Source: Nereida sp. MMG025 (lineage in GTDB: Bacteria; Pseudomonadota; Alphaproteobacteria; Rhodobacterales; Rhodobacteraceae). Taken from it: 64,000 nucleotides of DNA. The position numbers and the translations under genes are program-made. This document shows, in pieces, positions 28,886 to 37,067 of this stretch. Numbering within the stretch: the stretch's first letter is position 1; every line of letters starts with the position of its first letter. The DNA is taken from the NCBI RefSeq assembly GCF_021654165.1, contig NZ_JAKFZN010000001.1, forward strand, positions 372,001 through 436,000, in the 5' to 3' direction. Below the pieces are notes generated by a model, which did no database searches, was not told where the DNA came from, and saw nothing but the letters and a program-made list of their open reading frames with translations.

Positions 28886-30079
28886 TTAGAGGGCCGCGAA
28901 CTTCAGCAGCTTGATCGCTGCAAAATCCGTGACGTCCCCGCCCACGCGTTTGGTGGCGTAAAACAGGACATTCGGCTTGGCGCTGAAGGGATCGCGCAAT
29001 ACCCGCAGATCGGGGCGTTCGGCCACGGTGTAGCCTGCGTTGAAATCCCCAAAGGCGATGGCATAGCTGTCGATGGCCACATCTGGCATGTCCTCGGCAA
29101 TGAGCACAGGATAGCCAAGCAGCAAGGCAGGTTCGCCCGCGGCCAGACCATCAGACCACAAGAAACGGCCTTCGCTGTCTTTGACCTTGCGGATTTCGCC
29201 TGCGGTTTTGGAATTCATCACAAAGGTCGCATTGGCGCGGTATTCGGCGCCCAGGGTGTAGACCAGCTCAACCAGCTTATCAGGATCGCCCAGACCGCCT
29301 GCTTCTTCGGTGATGATGTGACCGATGTTGCCCCATGCGTAGCTGTCGTTTTCAACCGTTGGGTGGCTCAGGAACCCCATGGGCTTGTCGACACCGTCAC
29401 CGCTGACGAAGGCGGCCGCTTCGGCGCGGGCGAATTTGTCGGCGATCTTGCCTGCAAGCCATCCTTCGATGTCAAAGGCGCTGTCGTCCAGCAGGCGCTG
29501 GCTGGCTTTTGGCAGGGCCGAAAGCTCGTACAGCGGGATGGACACACGTTCAATCGCGGGGGTGCCTGTTTCGGTCAGGGCGGCCGTTTCGCTGGCCCAT
29601 CCCGACCCCATGTCGCCGTGGTCGACCAGCACGTCATAGGATGTGGCGTCGACATTGACGACCGATGCGATGGACCGGATTGACGCCGTTGAGGAGAGCG
29701 CGGATTTGATCGTGGCCGATGTGACCGGATCGACCAGATAGCCCCCGTCGCCTGCCACCGAAGTGTTCAGCGATTTGCCTTCAATATCCAACCCGCGCAG
29801 GCCATCGTCGTCGCCCGAACGGATGTAGGCGTCAAAGGCCTTTTGGTGTGGCGCGTCTTGACGGGCCCCTTCAAGCATCGGGCGGGCGGCAGTCATTTTC
29901 GTGGAAAGCATGGTCATCTTTGTGTCCTGTGTGTTGAGTTGCGCGGTGATGTCCGCCTTGAAGTGCTTGAGATCGCTGACAAATCCTGTCAGCGCCTCGT
30001 CGAAGGTCTGGCTGGTGGTCGTTTGAGGGGCAGAAGGCACACGCTCTCTGGCCCGTGACGTGGTCTCGGGGGTTTGCAT
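28886..30079 (-). CDS. GTA g5: HK97-type major capsid protein
   Basis: A 397-residue major capsid protein. Residues ~1-110 form a helical scaffold-like delta domain (FDEALTGFVSDLKHFKADITAQL...), probably removed by the g4 protease. The HK97-fold body follows (GYLVDPVTSATIKSALSSTASIR; TFVMNSKTAGEIRKVKDSEGRFLW; GYPVLIAEDMPDVAIDSYAIAFGDF). CAGGATTTTATCC before the ATG supplies the ribosome site. Confidence 0.95.
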   Translation of the reverse strand: MQTPETTSRARERVPSAPQTTTSQTFDEALTGFVSDLKHFKADITAQLNTQDTKMTMLSTKMTAARPMLEGARQDAPHQKAFDAYIRSGDDDGLRGLDIEGKSLNTSVAGDGGYLVDPVTSATIKSALSSTASIRSIASVVNVDATSYDVLVDHGDMGSGWASETAALTETGTPAIERVSIPLYELSALPKASQRLLDDSAFDIEGWLAGKIADKFARAEAAAFVSGDGVDKPMGFLSHPTVENDSYAWGNIGHIITEEAGGLGDPDKLVELVYTLGAEYRANATFVMNSKTAGEIRKVKDSEGRFLWSDGLAAGEPALLLGYPVLIAEDMPDVAIDSYAIAFGDFNAGYTVAERPDLRVLRDPFSAKPNVLFYATKRVGGDVTDFAAIKLLKFAAL

Positions 30080-30115
30080 GGATAAAATCCTGTTTACTGG
30101 TGGTGAGTGGCGCCT

Positions 30116-30670
30116 TCAGGTCGCCAGTTGGGTGCGCGCGTCTTGTAACGCGCGGGTGAAGGCACAGGGCGCATCAAGGGCATGGCCCTTGGCCGCGACC
30201 CGCGCCTGGGGAAGCATCGGGAAGGTCACAAGTGACACCTCCCAAAGCTCCAGTTCAGACAACAGCCTGCGGCCCTTGTCGTCCTTGCCCGCCTTGATGG
30301 TGCGGTATCCGATGGACAGCCCGTCCATTGCGCCTGCCTCAAGCAGCGCCGCGGCTTCTTTGGCGCGCGCCACATCCATCAGCAGGCGGCCTTTGACAAA
30401 CAGACCACGGGCGTCCTCGCGCACCTCGTCCCAGACGCCGATGGGTTGGGCGGGGTCGTGTTGCCACAACATGCGCACGGTGCCGCCCTTTTGGGCCAGC
30501 CGCGCAAGGCTGCGGGTATAGGCGCCCGCCGCGACGATATCGCCGCCCTGATCGGGCAGTCCGAAAAGCGAGGCATAGCCCGCAACGCTGACGCCTGCGC
30601 CACCGCGCGCTTGCAGGTTGAGAGCCGTGGCGCAGTCTTTGCGTTCGAGGGGCCGTTGAAGTGGGGTCAT
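30116..30670 (-). CDS. GTA g4: HK97-family prohead protease
   Basis: A 184-residue maturation protease with the herpesvirus-assemblin fold. His71 in MLWQHDPAQPIG and Ser119 in MDGLSIGYR are the likely catalytic residues. The start at 30670 is supported by AAGGAGACTG upstream; an ATG at 30688 is an alternative. It lies directly before the capsid gene, whose N-terminal domain it should process. Confidence 0.92.
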   Translation of the reverse strand: MTPLQRPLERKDCATALNLQARGGAGVSVAGYASLFGLPDQGGDIVAAGAYTRSLARLAQKGGTVRMLWQHDPAQPIGVWDEVREDARGLFVKGRLLMDVARAKEAAALLEAGAMDGLSIGYRTIKAGKDDKGRRLLSELELWEVSLVTFPMLPQARVAAKGHALDAPCAFTRALQDARTQLAT

Positions 30671-30684
30671 GGGTGCAGTCTCCT

Positions 30685-30906
30685 TCATGGGGTGACGGAC
30701 AGAACAGATTGAAAGGCTTGGGCAAGGATCACGCCAACAACACCGAACACGATCAGCCACAGACGGCGTTCGAGCCGTTCCAGCAGGTCTTCGAGACGAT
30801 CAAGCCGCGTGGCCAAAGCATCGAATTGCAACTGGCTGACCCGTTCGTGCAGCGTGATGCGTTGGGCGGGCAGACAGTCGATCAGGGATAGATCGGGATC
30901 GCTCAT
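30685..30906 (-). CDS. GTA g3.5: small head-formation membrane-helix protein
   Basis: A 73-residue protein of the rcc01685 type, starting at 30906 in ATGA overlap with the portal gene. It has a leucine-rich amphipathic coiled coil (VSQLQFDALATRLDRLEDLLERLERR), then a hydrophobic helix (LWLIVFGVVGVILAQAFQSVL). Its role in head assembly is not well defined. Confidence 0.82.
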   Translation of the reverse strand: MSDPDLSLIDCLPAQRITLHERVSQLQFDALATRLDRLEDLLERLERRLWLIVFGVVGVILAQAFQSVLSVTP

Positions 30907-32084
30907 GCGGTGTCCTCCAGCGACAGGGCGGGCAGCCCCAGAAGGCTGCGCTTTTCGGCATCCGACAAAAAGGCCGCATCGCCCACCCGTTTCCATTGCT
31001 GGTCGCGTTCAGCGGCCAGTGCGGGGATGCCATCAAGGTCGGGTTTGAGCGTGACCTGATCGTCGTGAAACTGCGCCAGAAACTTGGCCAATGCGGCCGT
31101 AACGCGCGTGGCAAGCGGCAAAACCGTCAGGCGGTAAAAGGCGCGGTTGGCTTCGGCGTAATTGGCATAGGTCGCATCGCCCGGGATCCCGAGCAGCATC
31201 GGCGGGACGCCAAAGGCGGTGGCAATTTCGCGGGCGGCGGCGTCCTTGGTTTTCTGGAACTCCATGTCGGAGGGCGAAAAGCCCATCGGTTTCCAGTCCA
31301 GCCCGCCTTCCAGCAGCATCGGCCGTCCTGCGTTGCGCGCGCCTTGGTGGTGGGTTTCCATCTCGTGGACCAGTCGGTCATATTGATCGGTGGTCATCGT
31401 GCCTGCGCCGTCAGGGGTTTGATACACAATCGCACCAGAGGGGCGTGCCGCGTTGTCCAGAAGGCCCTTGGACCACCGCGAGGCGGCGTTATGCACATCC
31501 AGCGCCGTGGCGGCTGCCTGCATGGGGGACAGACCATAGTGGTCATCCAGCGGGTGGAAATTCTTGATATGGCAGATGGGGCTGACATCACCCACGTTGA
31601 AACGGTGGGTTTTGCTGCCAACCACATAGTCATAGGCCACGGGCCAGCCATCGGCGCCCGGAACAACGACCACACGATCAGAGCGCAGCACATGCAGCGC
31701 CAGCGCATCGTGTGCGTCCATCGCGGCCTCAAGATAGCCGTTGCCCGACAAAAGGATCTGGCCGTAAAGCGCCTCAAGAAGTTCGGCGCGGCCCTGCCCT
31801 GCGTTAGGGCGGGCCAAAGCGTCCAGCACGGGGTGCGCATCGTAGCGGCGGCTGGCGTCTTGGAGCACCAGCGGCAAGGCGGCTGCGGCTTCTGCGATCA
31901 GTTTGACGGCGCGAAAGCCCACGGGGTTGCCTGTAAACCCAGAGCGTGTGAGCGAGCCTGTGTCGCGTGCAGACCACGCGATGCCACCGCCTGACACGCC
32001 CACAGGGCGATAGGCGCGGGCTTTGTGGTCGAGCCCCTGTTGCGCGGGGGGCGTGGCGGTTTTTCCGCGAAGGAAATTCATCAT
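30903..32084 (-). CDS. GTA g3: portal protein
   Basis: A 393-residue HK97-family portal protein forming the dodecameric DNA gate of the head. Recognisable segments are NPVGFRAVKLIAEAAAALPL (about 53-72), VHNAASRWSKGLLDNAARPSG, FQKTKDAAAREIATAFGVPP and ANYAEANRAFYRLTVLPL. It begins 22 bp after the terminase stop, and either of two tandem ATGs could be used. Confidence 0.94.
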   Translation of the reverse strand: MMNFLRGKTATPPAQQGLDHKARAYRPVGVSGGGIAWSARDTGSLTRSGFTGNPVGFRAVKLIAEAAAALPLVLQDASRRYDAHPVLDALARPNAGQGRAELLEALYGQILLSGNGYLEAAMDAHDALALHVLRSDRVVVVPGADGWPVAYDYVVGSKTHRFNVGDVSPICHIKNFHPLDDHYGLSPMQAAATALDVHNAASRWSKGLLDNAARPSGAIVYQTPDGAGTMTTDQYDRLVHEMETHHQGARNAGRPMLLEGGLDWKPMGFSPSDMEFQKTKDAAAREIATAFGVPPMLLGIPGDATYANYAEANRAFYRLTVLPLATRVTAALAKFLAQFHDDQVTLKPDLDGIPALAAERDQQWKRVGDAAFLSDAEKRSLLGLPALSLEDTA

Positions 32085-32106
32085 CGGGACGGCTCCTGAT
32101 CAGGGG

Positions 32107-33492
32107 TTAAAGGCTACGAATGGTGGGGTTTCGGAGGGCGGCAGCGGGATCAAGCATGGTCTCGCTGAGCGCCCAGACAAGCGCATCGACACGGTCGGGC
32201 GATCCGCGCCCTTCAAAGCCGCGGGCGGTCATTTTGCACATCTGGTCTTCCAGCGCGCTGAGGCCGCGCTGGTGGCGCACGCGGCCCTGTTCATAAAGCA
32301 TCGCCACGGGTTCGGCGCGGGCGGCCTTGCCACGTGTGGCGCGCACGGGTTTGTACGGGGCCAGCGGATCGATCTGGCGGATCATCTGTTCGACCATATC
32401 GCCGCCCTGATTTACCTCGGCCACGATGCAATCGGCGCTGTGATCATCGCACGCGGCAATGGCACGGCTGGCCCATGCCAAGGGCGACGCGGCGGTGACC
32501 GAACAATCGGCCAGCACATAGGCGCACCAGTCCTGCGGCGGGCCTTGGGTGACGACGCCCACAACGACGATGCCACATTCATCCGATCCTGCATGCCCTG
32601 TGACGGGCGGATCAACGGCCACCACAACGCGGTCCAGCGGCGGGATGGATTTGGCCGCGCATCTTTCAAGCTGGTCGGTCGTCCAAAGCGCGCCGTCTGC
32701 GTCCGACAAAAGCACGCCATCCAGTTCTTGGCGGCCCAGACGGGTGCCTGCATAGCGCGTGCGCACTTCTTCCAGAAAGCTGCCGGCCAGATAAGCGGCG
32801 TTGGCCTCGGTCGGGGCGTGGGTTGTGACCGTTGATGGCGCATCCAGCACGTCTTTGAGCACACCAACATTGCGCGGCGTGGTGGTGACGCATTGCTGCG
32901 GGTTGTCGCCCAAACGCAGGGCAAATTGCAGCATATCCCACGTATCGCGGGCCTTTTTCCATTTGGCCAATTCATCGACCCAAGCGCAGTCAAATTGCGG
33001 ACCGCGTAGGGATTCAGGCTCGGTTGCCGAAAAACACTGTGCCTGGGCCCCATTGGGCCAAACCAGCTTGCGCTTGGAGGCCTGCCATTCGGGGCGGCGA
33101 TCGGGGGGCGAACAGGCCAGAATGCCGCTGTCGCCAAAGACCATGACATCGCGGACCTGATCATAGGTTTCCCCGATCAGTGCGACGCGTTTGGCGCGCC
33201 CTTCGTCAAGCGGCAGATTGCCTTCGACTTGCGCACGGACCCATTCCGCACCGGCACGGGTTTTGCCCGCACCGCGCCCGCCCATGATGACCCATGTGCG
33301 CCAGGTGTCCCCCGCAGCCGTTGCCGCGGGGGGGAGTTGATGATCATGCGCCCAGACCTCGAACAGGAAGGGCAAGGCGCGTAATTCATCGGCGCTCAGA
33401 TCATTCAGAAAGGCGCTTTGCGTGGCAGCAGGTGCGCAGCTTAGCCAGGCGACAGCCGAGCGCAGTTCGGGCTGCATCGAAGTCGATGTCAT
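32107..33492 (-). CDS. GTA g2: large terminase
   Basis: A 461-residue packaging motor. The ATPase domain has Walker A GGRGAGKT (71-78) and Walker B CAWVDE (169-174, D173/E174). The RNase-H-like nuclease domain begins around RVVVAVDPPVTGHAG and contains CIVAEVNQGGDM. The start at 33492 (MTSTSMQPELRS) gives a 92-bp overlap with g1; an ATG at 33531 is possible. It would package host DNA by headful. Confidence 0.92.
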   Translation of the reverse strand: MTSTSMQPELRSAVAWLSCAPAATQSAFLNDLSADELRALPFLFEVWAHDHQLPPAATAAGDTWRTWVIMGGRGAGKTRAGAEWVRAQVEGNLPLDEGRAKRVALIGETYDQVRDVMVFGDSGILACSPPDRRPEWQASKRKLVWPNGAQAQCFSATEPESLRGPQFDCAWVDELAKWKKARDTWDMLQFALRLGDNPQQCVTTTPRNVGVLKDVLDAPSTVTTHAPTEANAAYLAGSFLEEVRTRYAGTRLGRQELDGVLLSDADGALWTTDQLERCAAKSIPPLDRVVVAVDPPVTGHAGSDECGIVVVGVVTQGPPQDWCAYVLADCSVTAASPLAWASRAIAACDDHSADCIVAEVNQGGDMVEQMIRQIDPLAPYKPVRATRGKAARAEPVAMLYEQGRVRHQRGLSALEDQMCKMTARGFEGRGSPDRVDALVWALSETMLDPAAALRNPTIRSL

Positions 33493-33757
33493 GCTCGGAA
33501 TGCTTGCCTTGTTGCTTAAGCTCTTTGTCATAAAGCCGCGCCCTTTCCGCGATTGTTGCGTCCTTGGCCCGAAGCAGGCTGGTGATCGCATTTTGAATTT
33601 TCGGGGCGTCGTCAAAGACGCCGTTGTTGATGTCATCCAGCAGGTCGGTGATCCGTTTTTCGTAAAAGCGCACTTGTGCAAGCGTGCTTTGCAGATCCGT
33701 TTCCAGCGCAGTCGTTTTGGAGGCTTCGTCGAAGCCTTTGTGTGTCATGTTGCTCAT
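33401..33757 (-). CDS. GTA g1: small terminase-like protein
   Basis: A 118-residue helical protein (TTALETDLQSTLAQVRFYEKRITDLLDDINNG) at the head of the cluster. Its position corresponds to RcGTA g1, the diverged small terminase that recruits the large subunit. The 3' end overlaps g2 by 92 bp in another frame. The ATG at 33757 has only a weak ribosome site. Assignment rests mainly on position. Confidence 0.75.
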   Translation of the reverse strand: MSNMTHKGFDEASKTTALETDLQSTLAQVRFYEKRITDLLDDINNGVFDDAPKIQNAITSLLRAKDATIAERARLYDKELKQQGKHSEHDIDFDAARTALGCRLAKLRTCCHAKRLSE

Positions 33758-33937
33758 TTGTAATCTTGCCTATGGTTGGGTTTTTCATTGCCCCGCCAAA
33801 GACCGACAGAGTGTGGGGGGTGATCTGGTGTGGATCAGCGCCTTGGCTCTGCTAGCGTGATATGGAAATTACACGTTATGGTTGTGCCAGGCAATAAAAG
33901 CGCAGGGCAGACGCAACACCCCACCGCGCGGTGGGGA

Positions 33938-33952
33938 TTAACAAACCTTTAA
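33938..33952. promoter_or_regulatory. Candidate CtrA box upstream of the GTA cluster
   Basis: TTAACAAACCTTTAA is an exact match to the CtrA full-site pattern TTAA-N7-TTAA. It lies about 181 bp upstream of the g1 start and right beside an 18-bp GC palindrome. CtrA is known to be required for GTA expression in Rhodobacter capsulatus, although direct binding at the RcGTA promoter is not established. Confidence 0.6.
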
Positions 33953-33980
33953 TATCTTGGAAAATCAGAGGCTTGAGGGG

Positions 33981-34025
33981 GCTGCGTTTTGGAAAACGCA
34001 GCACTGCGCGATTTCGAAATCGCGC
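33981..34025. repeat. Paired-hairpin element after mltG (copy 2 of 5)
   Basis: The first hairpin is GCTGCGTTTT (33981-33990) / AAAACGCAGC (33993-34002). The second is the perfect palindrome of arms GCGCGATTTC/GAAATCGCGC (34006-34025). GAGGGGG (33975-33981) and CCCCCTC (34026-34032) can close both into a three-way junction. It is 22 bp beyond the mltG stop. Confidence 0.75.
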
Positions 34026-34046
34026 CCCCCTCTCGCAAATGTGGCG

Positions 34047-35213
34047 TTAGTTTTCTTGCGTTTCCGCCGCGCGTTCCGCCTCGATCTGACGCCAGACCGC
34101 AACATTGCGGTTGTGCTCTTCCAGCGTCACGGCAAAGGCGTGCCCGCCCGTGCCATCGGCCACAAAGAAGATGTAGGGCGTTTCATCGGGGTTCAGTGCG
34201 GCTTCAATCGACAGGCGCCCCGGATTGGCGATGGGCGTGGGCGGCAGCGCGTCGATAACATATGTGTTCCACGGCGTTGCGGCACGCAATTCACTGCGGC
34301 GCAGACCGCGCCCAAGGGTGCCCTGCCCTTTGGTGATGCCATAGATCACAGTGGGGTCCGTTTGCAATTTCATGCCGCGGTTCAGACGGTTGATAAACAC
34401 GCTGGCCACCTGCCTGCGTTCTTCGGCGACACCTGTCTCTTTTTCAACGATCGAGGCAAGGATCAACGCCTCTTCAGGGCTTTCAAGCGGCAGGCCTTCG
34501 GCGCGGTTGGCCCAGGCTTCGGCCAGAATGGTGTCCTGACGTGCGGCCATACGGGCCAGCACATCCGCGCGGTTCTGGCCTTCGCTGATTTCATAGGTAT
34601 CGGGGGCAAGGCTGCCTTCTGGCGGAATGGCGGTGATTTCGCCTTCCAGCAAATCCAGATCGTTCAGCGCCTCGACAATCGTCCAGCTGGTCACGCCTTC
34701 GGCCAACGCGATCAGGAATTGCGTATCCTGTTGGTCTTTGACTTGGGTATAGGCATCGGGTGTGTCTTCGGTCGCGGGGTTAAACCGTGCCAGATCGACC
34801 ATATCGCCACTGGCCGGGTCCAATTCACTGACCTGCACAAGCGAGCGTGTCACGCCGATCCGGTAGACAACGCGCGTGCCGCAGGTGTTGCGCCCGCCGC
34901 GTGTGACGATATCTACGATCTCTTCCATGCTGGCGCCTTGCTCAATCAGAAAGCTGCCTGCCTTAAGCTGACCTGTTTTATCCGAATAATCAGCGCCCAT
35001 CCGAAAGATAGAGGCGCTGGAAATCGCGCCCTGATCGGCAAGGTTCTGACTGACGCGGCGCATGGTGCTGCCTGATTGCACTTGCAGGCAAATCGCGCGG
35101 TCCAGCGGGCCTTGGGCGCTGTAGGTGTTGGCCCCCCACAGGATAACCCCTCCCACAAGGAACAGCACGACAATCGCCAGTGTCAGGACATTCGAGACCA
35201 CGTGCCGCCACAT
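34047..35213 (-). CDS. mltG: Endolytic murein transglycosylase MltG
   Basis: Membrane-anchored lytic transglycosylase that cleaves nascent peptidoglycan strands and may terminate glycan elongation. The 388-residue protein has one N-terminal helix (about 7-27, SNVLTLAIVVLFLVGGVILWG), a LysM-like region (AICLQVQSGSTMRRVSQNLADQG) and the YceG catalytic domain. The active-site motif ILASIVEKETG lies at 251-261. It is seven bases downstream of fabF, as in many bacteria where it ends the fab cluster. Confidence 0.95.
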   Translation of the reverse strand: MWRHVVSNVLTLAIVVLFLVGGVILWGANTYSAQGPLDRAICLQVQSGSTMRRVSQNLADQGAISSASIFRMGADYSDKTGQLKAGSFLIEQGASMEEIVDIVTRGGRNTCGTRVVYRIGVTRSLVQVSELDPASGDMVDLARFNPATEDTPDAYTQVKDQQDTQFLIALAEGVTSWTIVEALNDLDLLEGEITAIPPEGSLAPDTYEISEGQNRADVLARMAARQDTILAEAWANRAEGLPLESPEEALILASIVEKETGVAEERRQVASVFINRLNRGMKLQTDPTVIYGITKGQGTLGRGLRRSELRAATPWNTYVIDALPPTPIANPGRLSIEAALNPDETPYIFFVADGTGGHAFAVTLEEHNRNVAVWRQIEAERAAETQEN

Positions 35214-35219
35214 ATCCGC

Positions 35220-36476
35220 TTACACCTTACCCATAATCAAGCTGGCATTCGTGCCGCCAAAGCCGAAGGAATTGGACAGGACGATGTTGATGTCGCGTTC
35301 GCGCTTTTCAGGGCCGATCAGATCAATCGTGTGCGCACAATCGACATTTTCAAGGTTCAATGTCGGCGGGGCCACCTGATCGCGGATCGCCAGGATGCAG
35401 AAGATTGCCTCAACCGCGCCAGCCGCGCCCAACAGATGCCCGATGGCCGATTTGGTAGAGGACATGGAACAGCTTGCGGCACTGTCGCCAAGCACGCGTT
35501 CAACCGCGCCAAGCTCAATCGTGTCCGCCATGGTCGATGTGCCGTGGGCGTTGACGTAGTCAATCGCGCTTGACTCTATGCCCGCGCGCTTGACGGCGGC
35601 GCGCATGGCGCGTTCCGCCCCTTCGTGATCGGGGGGTGGGGCCGTGATGTGATGGGCGTCACCTGACAGGCCGTAGCCCAGTATTTCGGCATAGATTTTC
35701 GCGCCGCGGGCTTTGGCGTGTTCATATTCTTCCAGCACCACAACGCCCGCGCCCTCGCCCATGACAAACCCGTCGCGGTCTGCGTCCCAAGGGCGGCTGG
35801 CGGTGGTCGGATCATCGGCACGTTTGGTCGACAGCGCCTTGCAGGCGTTGAACCCGGCGATCCCGATCTCGGAAATCGGGCTTTCAGCGCCGCCCGCGAT
35901 CATGACATCGGCGTCATCCAGCGCAATCAGACGGGCCGCATCGCCAATCGCATGCGCCCCTGTGGAACAGGCGGTGACCACCGCGTGGTTGGGGCCCTTG
36001 AGCCCGTATTTGATGCTGACCTGACCGCTGACCAGATTGATCAGCGCGCCCGGAATAAAGAAAGGCGACACGCGGCGCGGTCCTTTTTCGTTGATCAACA
36101 CAGCCGTATCGGCAATGGAATTCAACCCGCCGATACCCGAACCGATCATGACGCCGGTGCGCCATTGTTGTTCTTCGGTTTCAGGCGTGTAGCCTGCATC
36201 GGCAATCGCCTGATCGGCGGCGGCCATGCCATACAGGATAAAATCATCGACTTTGCGCTGCTCTTTGGGCGCAAGGTAGGTATCGGGGTTGAACGTATCA
36301 TCGCTGCCATCGCCGTATGGCACTTCGCACGCGTAATTGGTGCCAAGGTGGTTGGCATCGAATTTGGTGATTGTGCCCGCGCCTGATTTGCCAGCCAGCA
36401 GACGCGACCACGTCGCATCCACCCCGTCTGCCAGCGGCGAGACCATTCCAAGACCTGTGACAACGACACGACGCAT
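35220..36476 (-). CDS. fabF: 3-oxoacyl-ACP synthase II
   Basis: Condensing enzyme of type II fatty-acid synthesis that elongates acyl-ACP with malonyl-ACP. The 418-residue thiolase-fold protein has the Cys-His-His triad C170 (VTACSTGAHA), H310 (NAHGTST) and H346 (IGHLLGAAG). GGGAG lies 8-9 bases before the ATG at 36476; the longer frame upstream has no ribosome site. It is separated from acpP by a hairpin terminator, so it may have its own promoter. Confidence 0.97.
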   Translation of the reverse strand: MRRVVVTGLGMVSPLADGVDATWSRLLAGKSGAGTITKFDANHLGTNYACEVPYGDGSDDTFNPDTYLAPKEQRKVDDFILYGMAAADQAIADAGYTPETEEQQWRTGVMIGSGIGGLNSIADTAVLINEKGPRRVSPFFIPGALINLVSGQVSIKYGLKGPNHAVVTACSTGAHAIGDAARLIALDDADVMIAGGAESPISEIGIAGFNACKALSTKRADDPTTASRPWDADRDGFVMGEGAGVVVLEEYEHAKARGAKIYAEILGYGLSGDAHHITAPPPDHEGAERAMRAAVKRAGIESSAIDYVNAHGTSTMADTIELGAVERVLGDSAASCSMSSTKSAIGHLLGAAGAVEAIFCILAIRDQVAPPTLNLENVDCAHTIDLIGPEKRERDINIVLSNSFGFGGTNASLIMGKV

Positions 36477-36600
36477 GTGGACTACTCCCAAATTACTACT
36501 GTCCATAGTGGCTGCTTCTTACCGCGCCACAATACTCAGGGGCAAGAGGCGGTTGCGCTTATAAGCGCTGCCCTGCCCGTCTAAATTGAAAAAAGGCGCT

Positions 36601-36637
36601 TAAAAATGCAAAACGGCGCCCCAAGGGACGCCGCTTT
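36601..36637 (-). terminator. Terminator after acpP
   Basis: On the minus strand CGGCG and CGCCG (36614-36633) form a GC stem, followed by TTTTGCATTTTT. It lies 20 bp beyond the acpP stop and probably lowers read-through from the very highly expressed acpP into fabF. Confidence 0.75.
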
Positions 36638-36654
36638 GACGTATCAAACAGAAA

Positions 36655-36888
36655 TTAGGCTGCTTCGCTGATGAACTTCACCGCGTCGCCAAATGTCTGG
36701 ATTGTTTCGGCCGCATCGTCAGGGATTTCGATGCCGAACTCTTCTTCAAACGCCATGACCAGCTCAACTGTGTCGAGGCTGTCTGCGCCCAGATCGTCGA
36801 TGAAGGACGCGTTTTCCGCAACCTTGTCTTCTTCCACACCAAGGTGCTCAACTACAATTTTCTTCACTCGATCAGCAACGTCGCTCAT
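36655..36888 (-). CDS. acpP: Acyl carrier protein
   Basis: A 77-residue acidic four-helix protein that carries acyl chains on a phosphopantetheine arm. Ser37 in [12 protein letters not shown] is the attachment site. Start ATG 36888 is preceded by CGAGGATTGCC; the frame is open 55 codons further but without a good site and with non-family sequence. Flanked by fabG and fabF in the usual order. A 179-bp gap before it leaves room for a separate strong promoter. Confidence 0.98.
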   Translation of the reverse strand: MSDVADRVKKIVVEHLGVEEDKVAENASFIDDLGADSLDTVELVMAFEEEFGIEIPDDAAETIQTFGDAVKFISEAA

Positions 36889-37067
36889 GGCAATCCTCGT
36901 TCTTTTATTGAAGCCTAGGGCCTCAGGGTTTTGCCCCAAAGGGCGGGTCGCAGGCGCCCACGATTCCGTGAGACCTTCAAATTCTGCGCCGCCTTTATCA
37001 TAGATTTCAGACAACGCAAACGCTTTCGCGGCCCTTGCGTCACCCGACGCCAAGGACCGCGATTGGC

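Larger units (their letters stand above)
19854..33757 (-). other. Complete gene transfer agent (RcGTA-type) structural cluster g1-g15
   Basis: Sixteen or more consecutive minus-strand genes in the order g1, terminase, portal, g3.5, protease, capsid, g6, g7, g8, g9, g10, g10.1, tape measure, g12, g13, peptidase, g15. This is the order of Rhodobacter capsulatus RcGTA. Most junctions overlap by 4-11 bases or have gaps under 30 bp. There is no integrase, lysis gene, replication gene or repressor, as expected of a GTA rather than a prophage. No frameshift or internal stop was seen, and composition matches the neighbours, which suggests long vertical residence. Confidence 0.95.
33758..34046. other. 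Control region between GTA g1 and mltG
   Basis: A 289-bp non-coding stretch, more AT-rich than its surroundings. From the GTA side it holds the g1 leader, a perfect 18-bp palindrome CCCCACCGCGCGGTGGGG (33919-33936), a TTAA-N7-TTAA box (33938-33952) and a paired-hairpin element (33981-34025) near the mltG stop. The GTA promoter should be here; no clear -35/-10 pair was identified. Confidence 0.7.

Noticed and set aside
19854-33757. Prophage
   Set aside because: No integrase, replication, repressor or lysis genes or attachment sites; gene order is that of RcGTA.
36889-37053. 55-residue N-terminal extension of acyl carrier protein
   Set aside because: Normal ACP length and ribosome site favour 36888. 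The extension has no ACP-like sequence.
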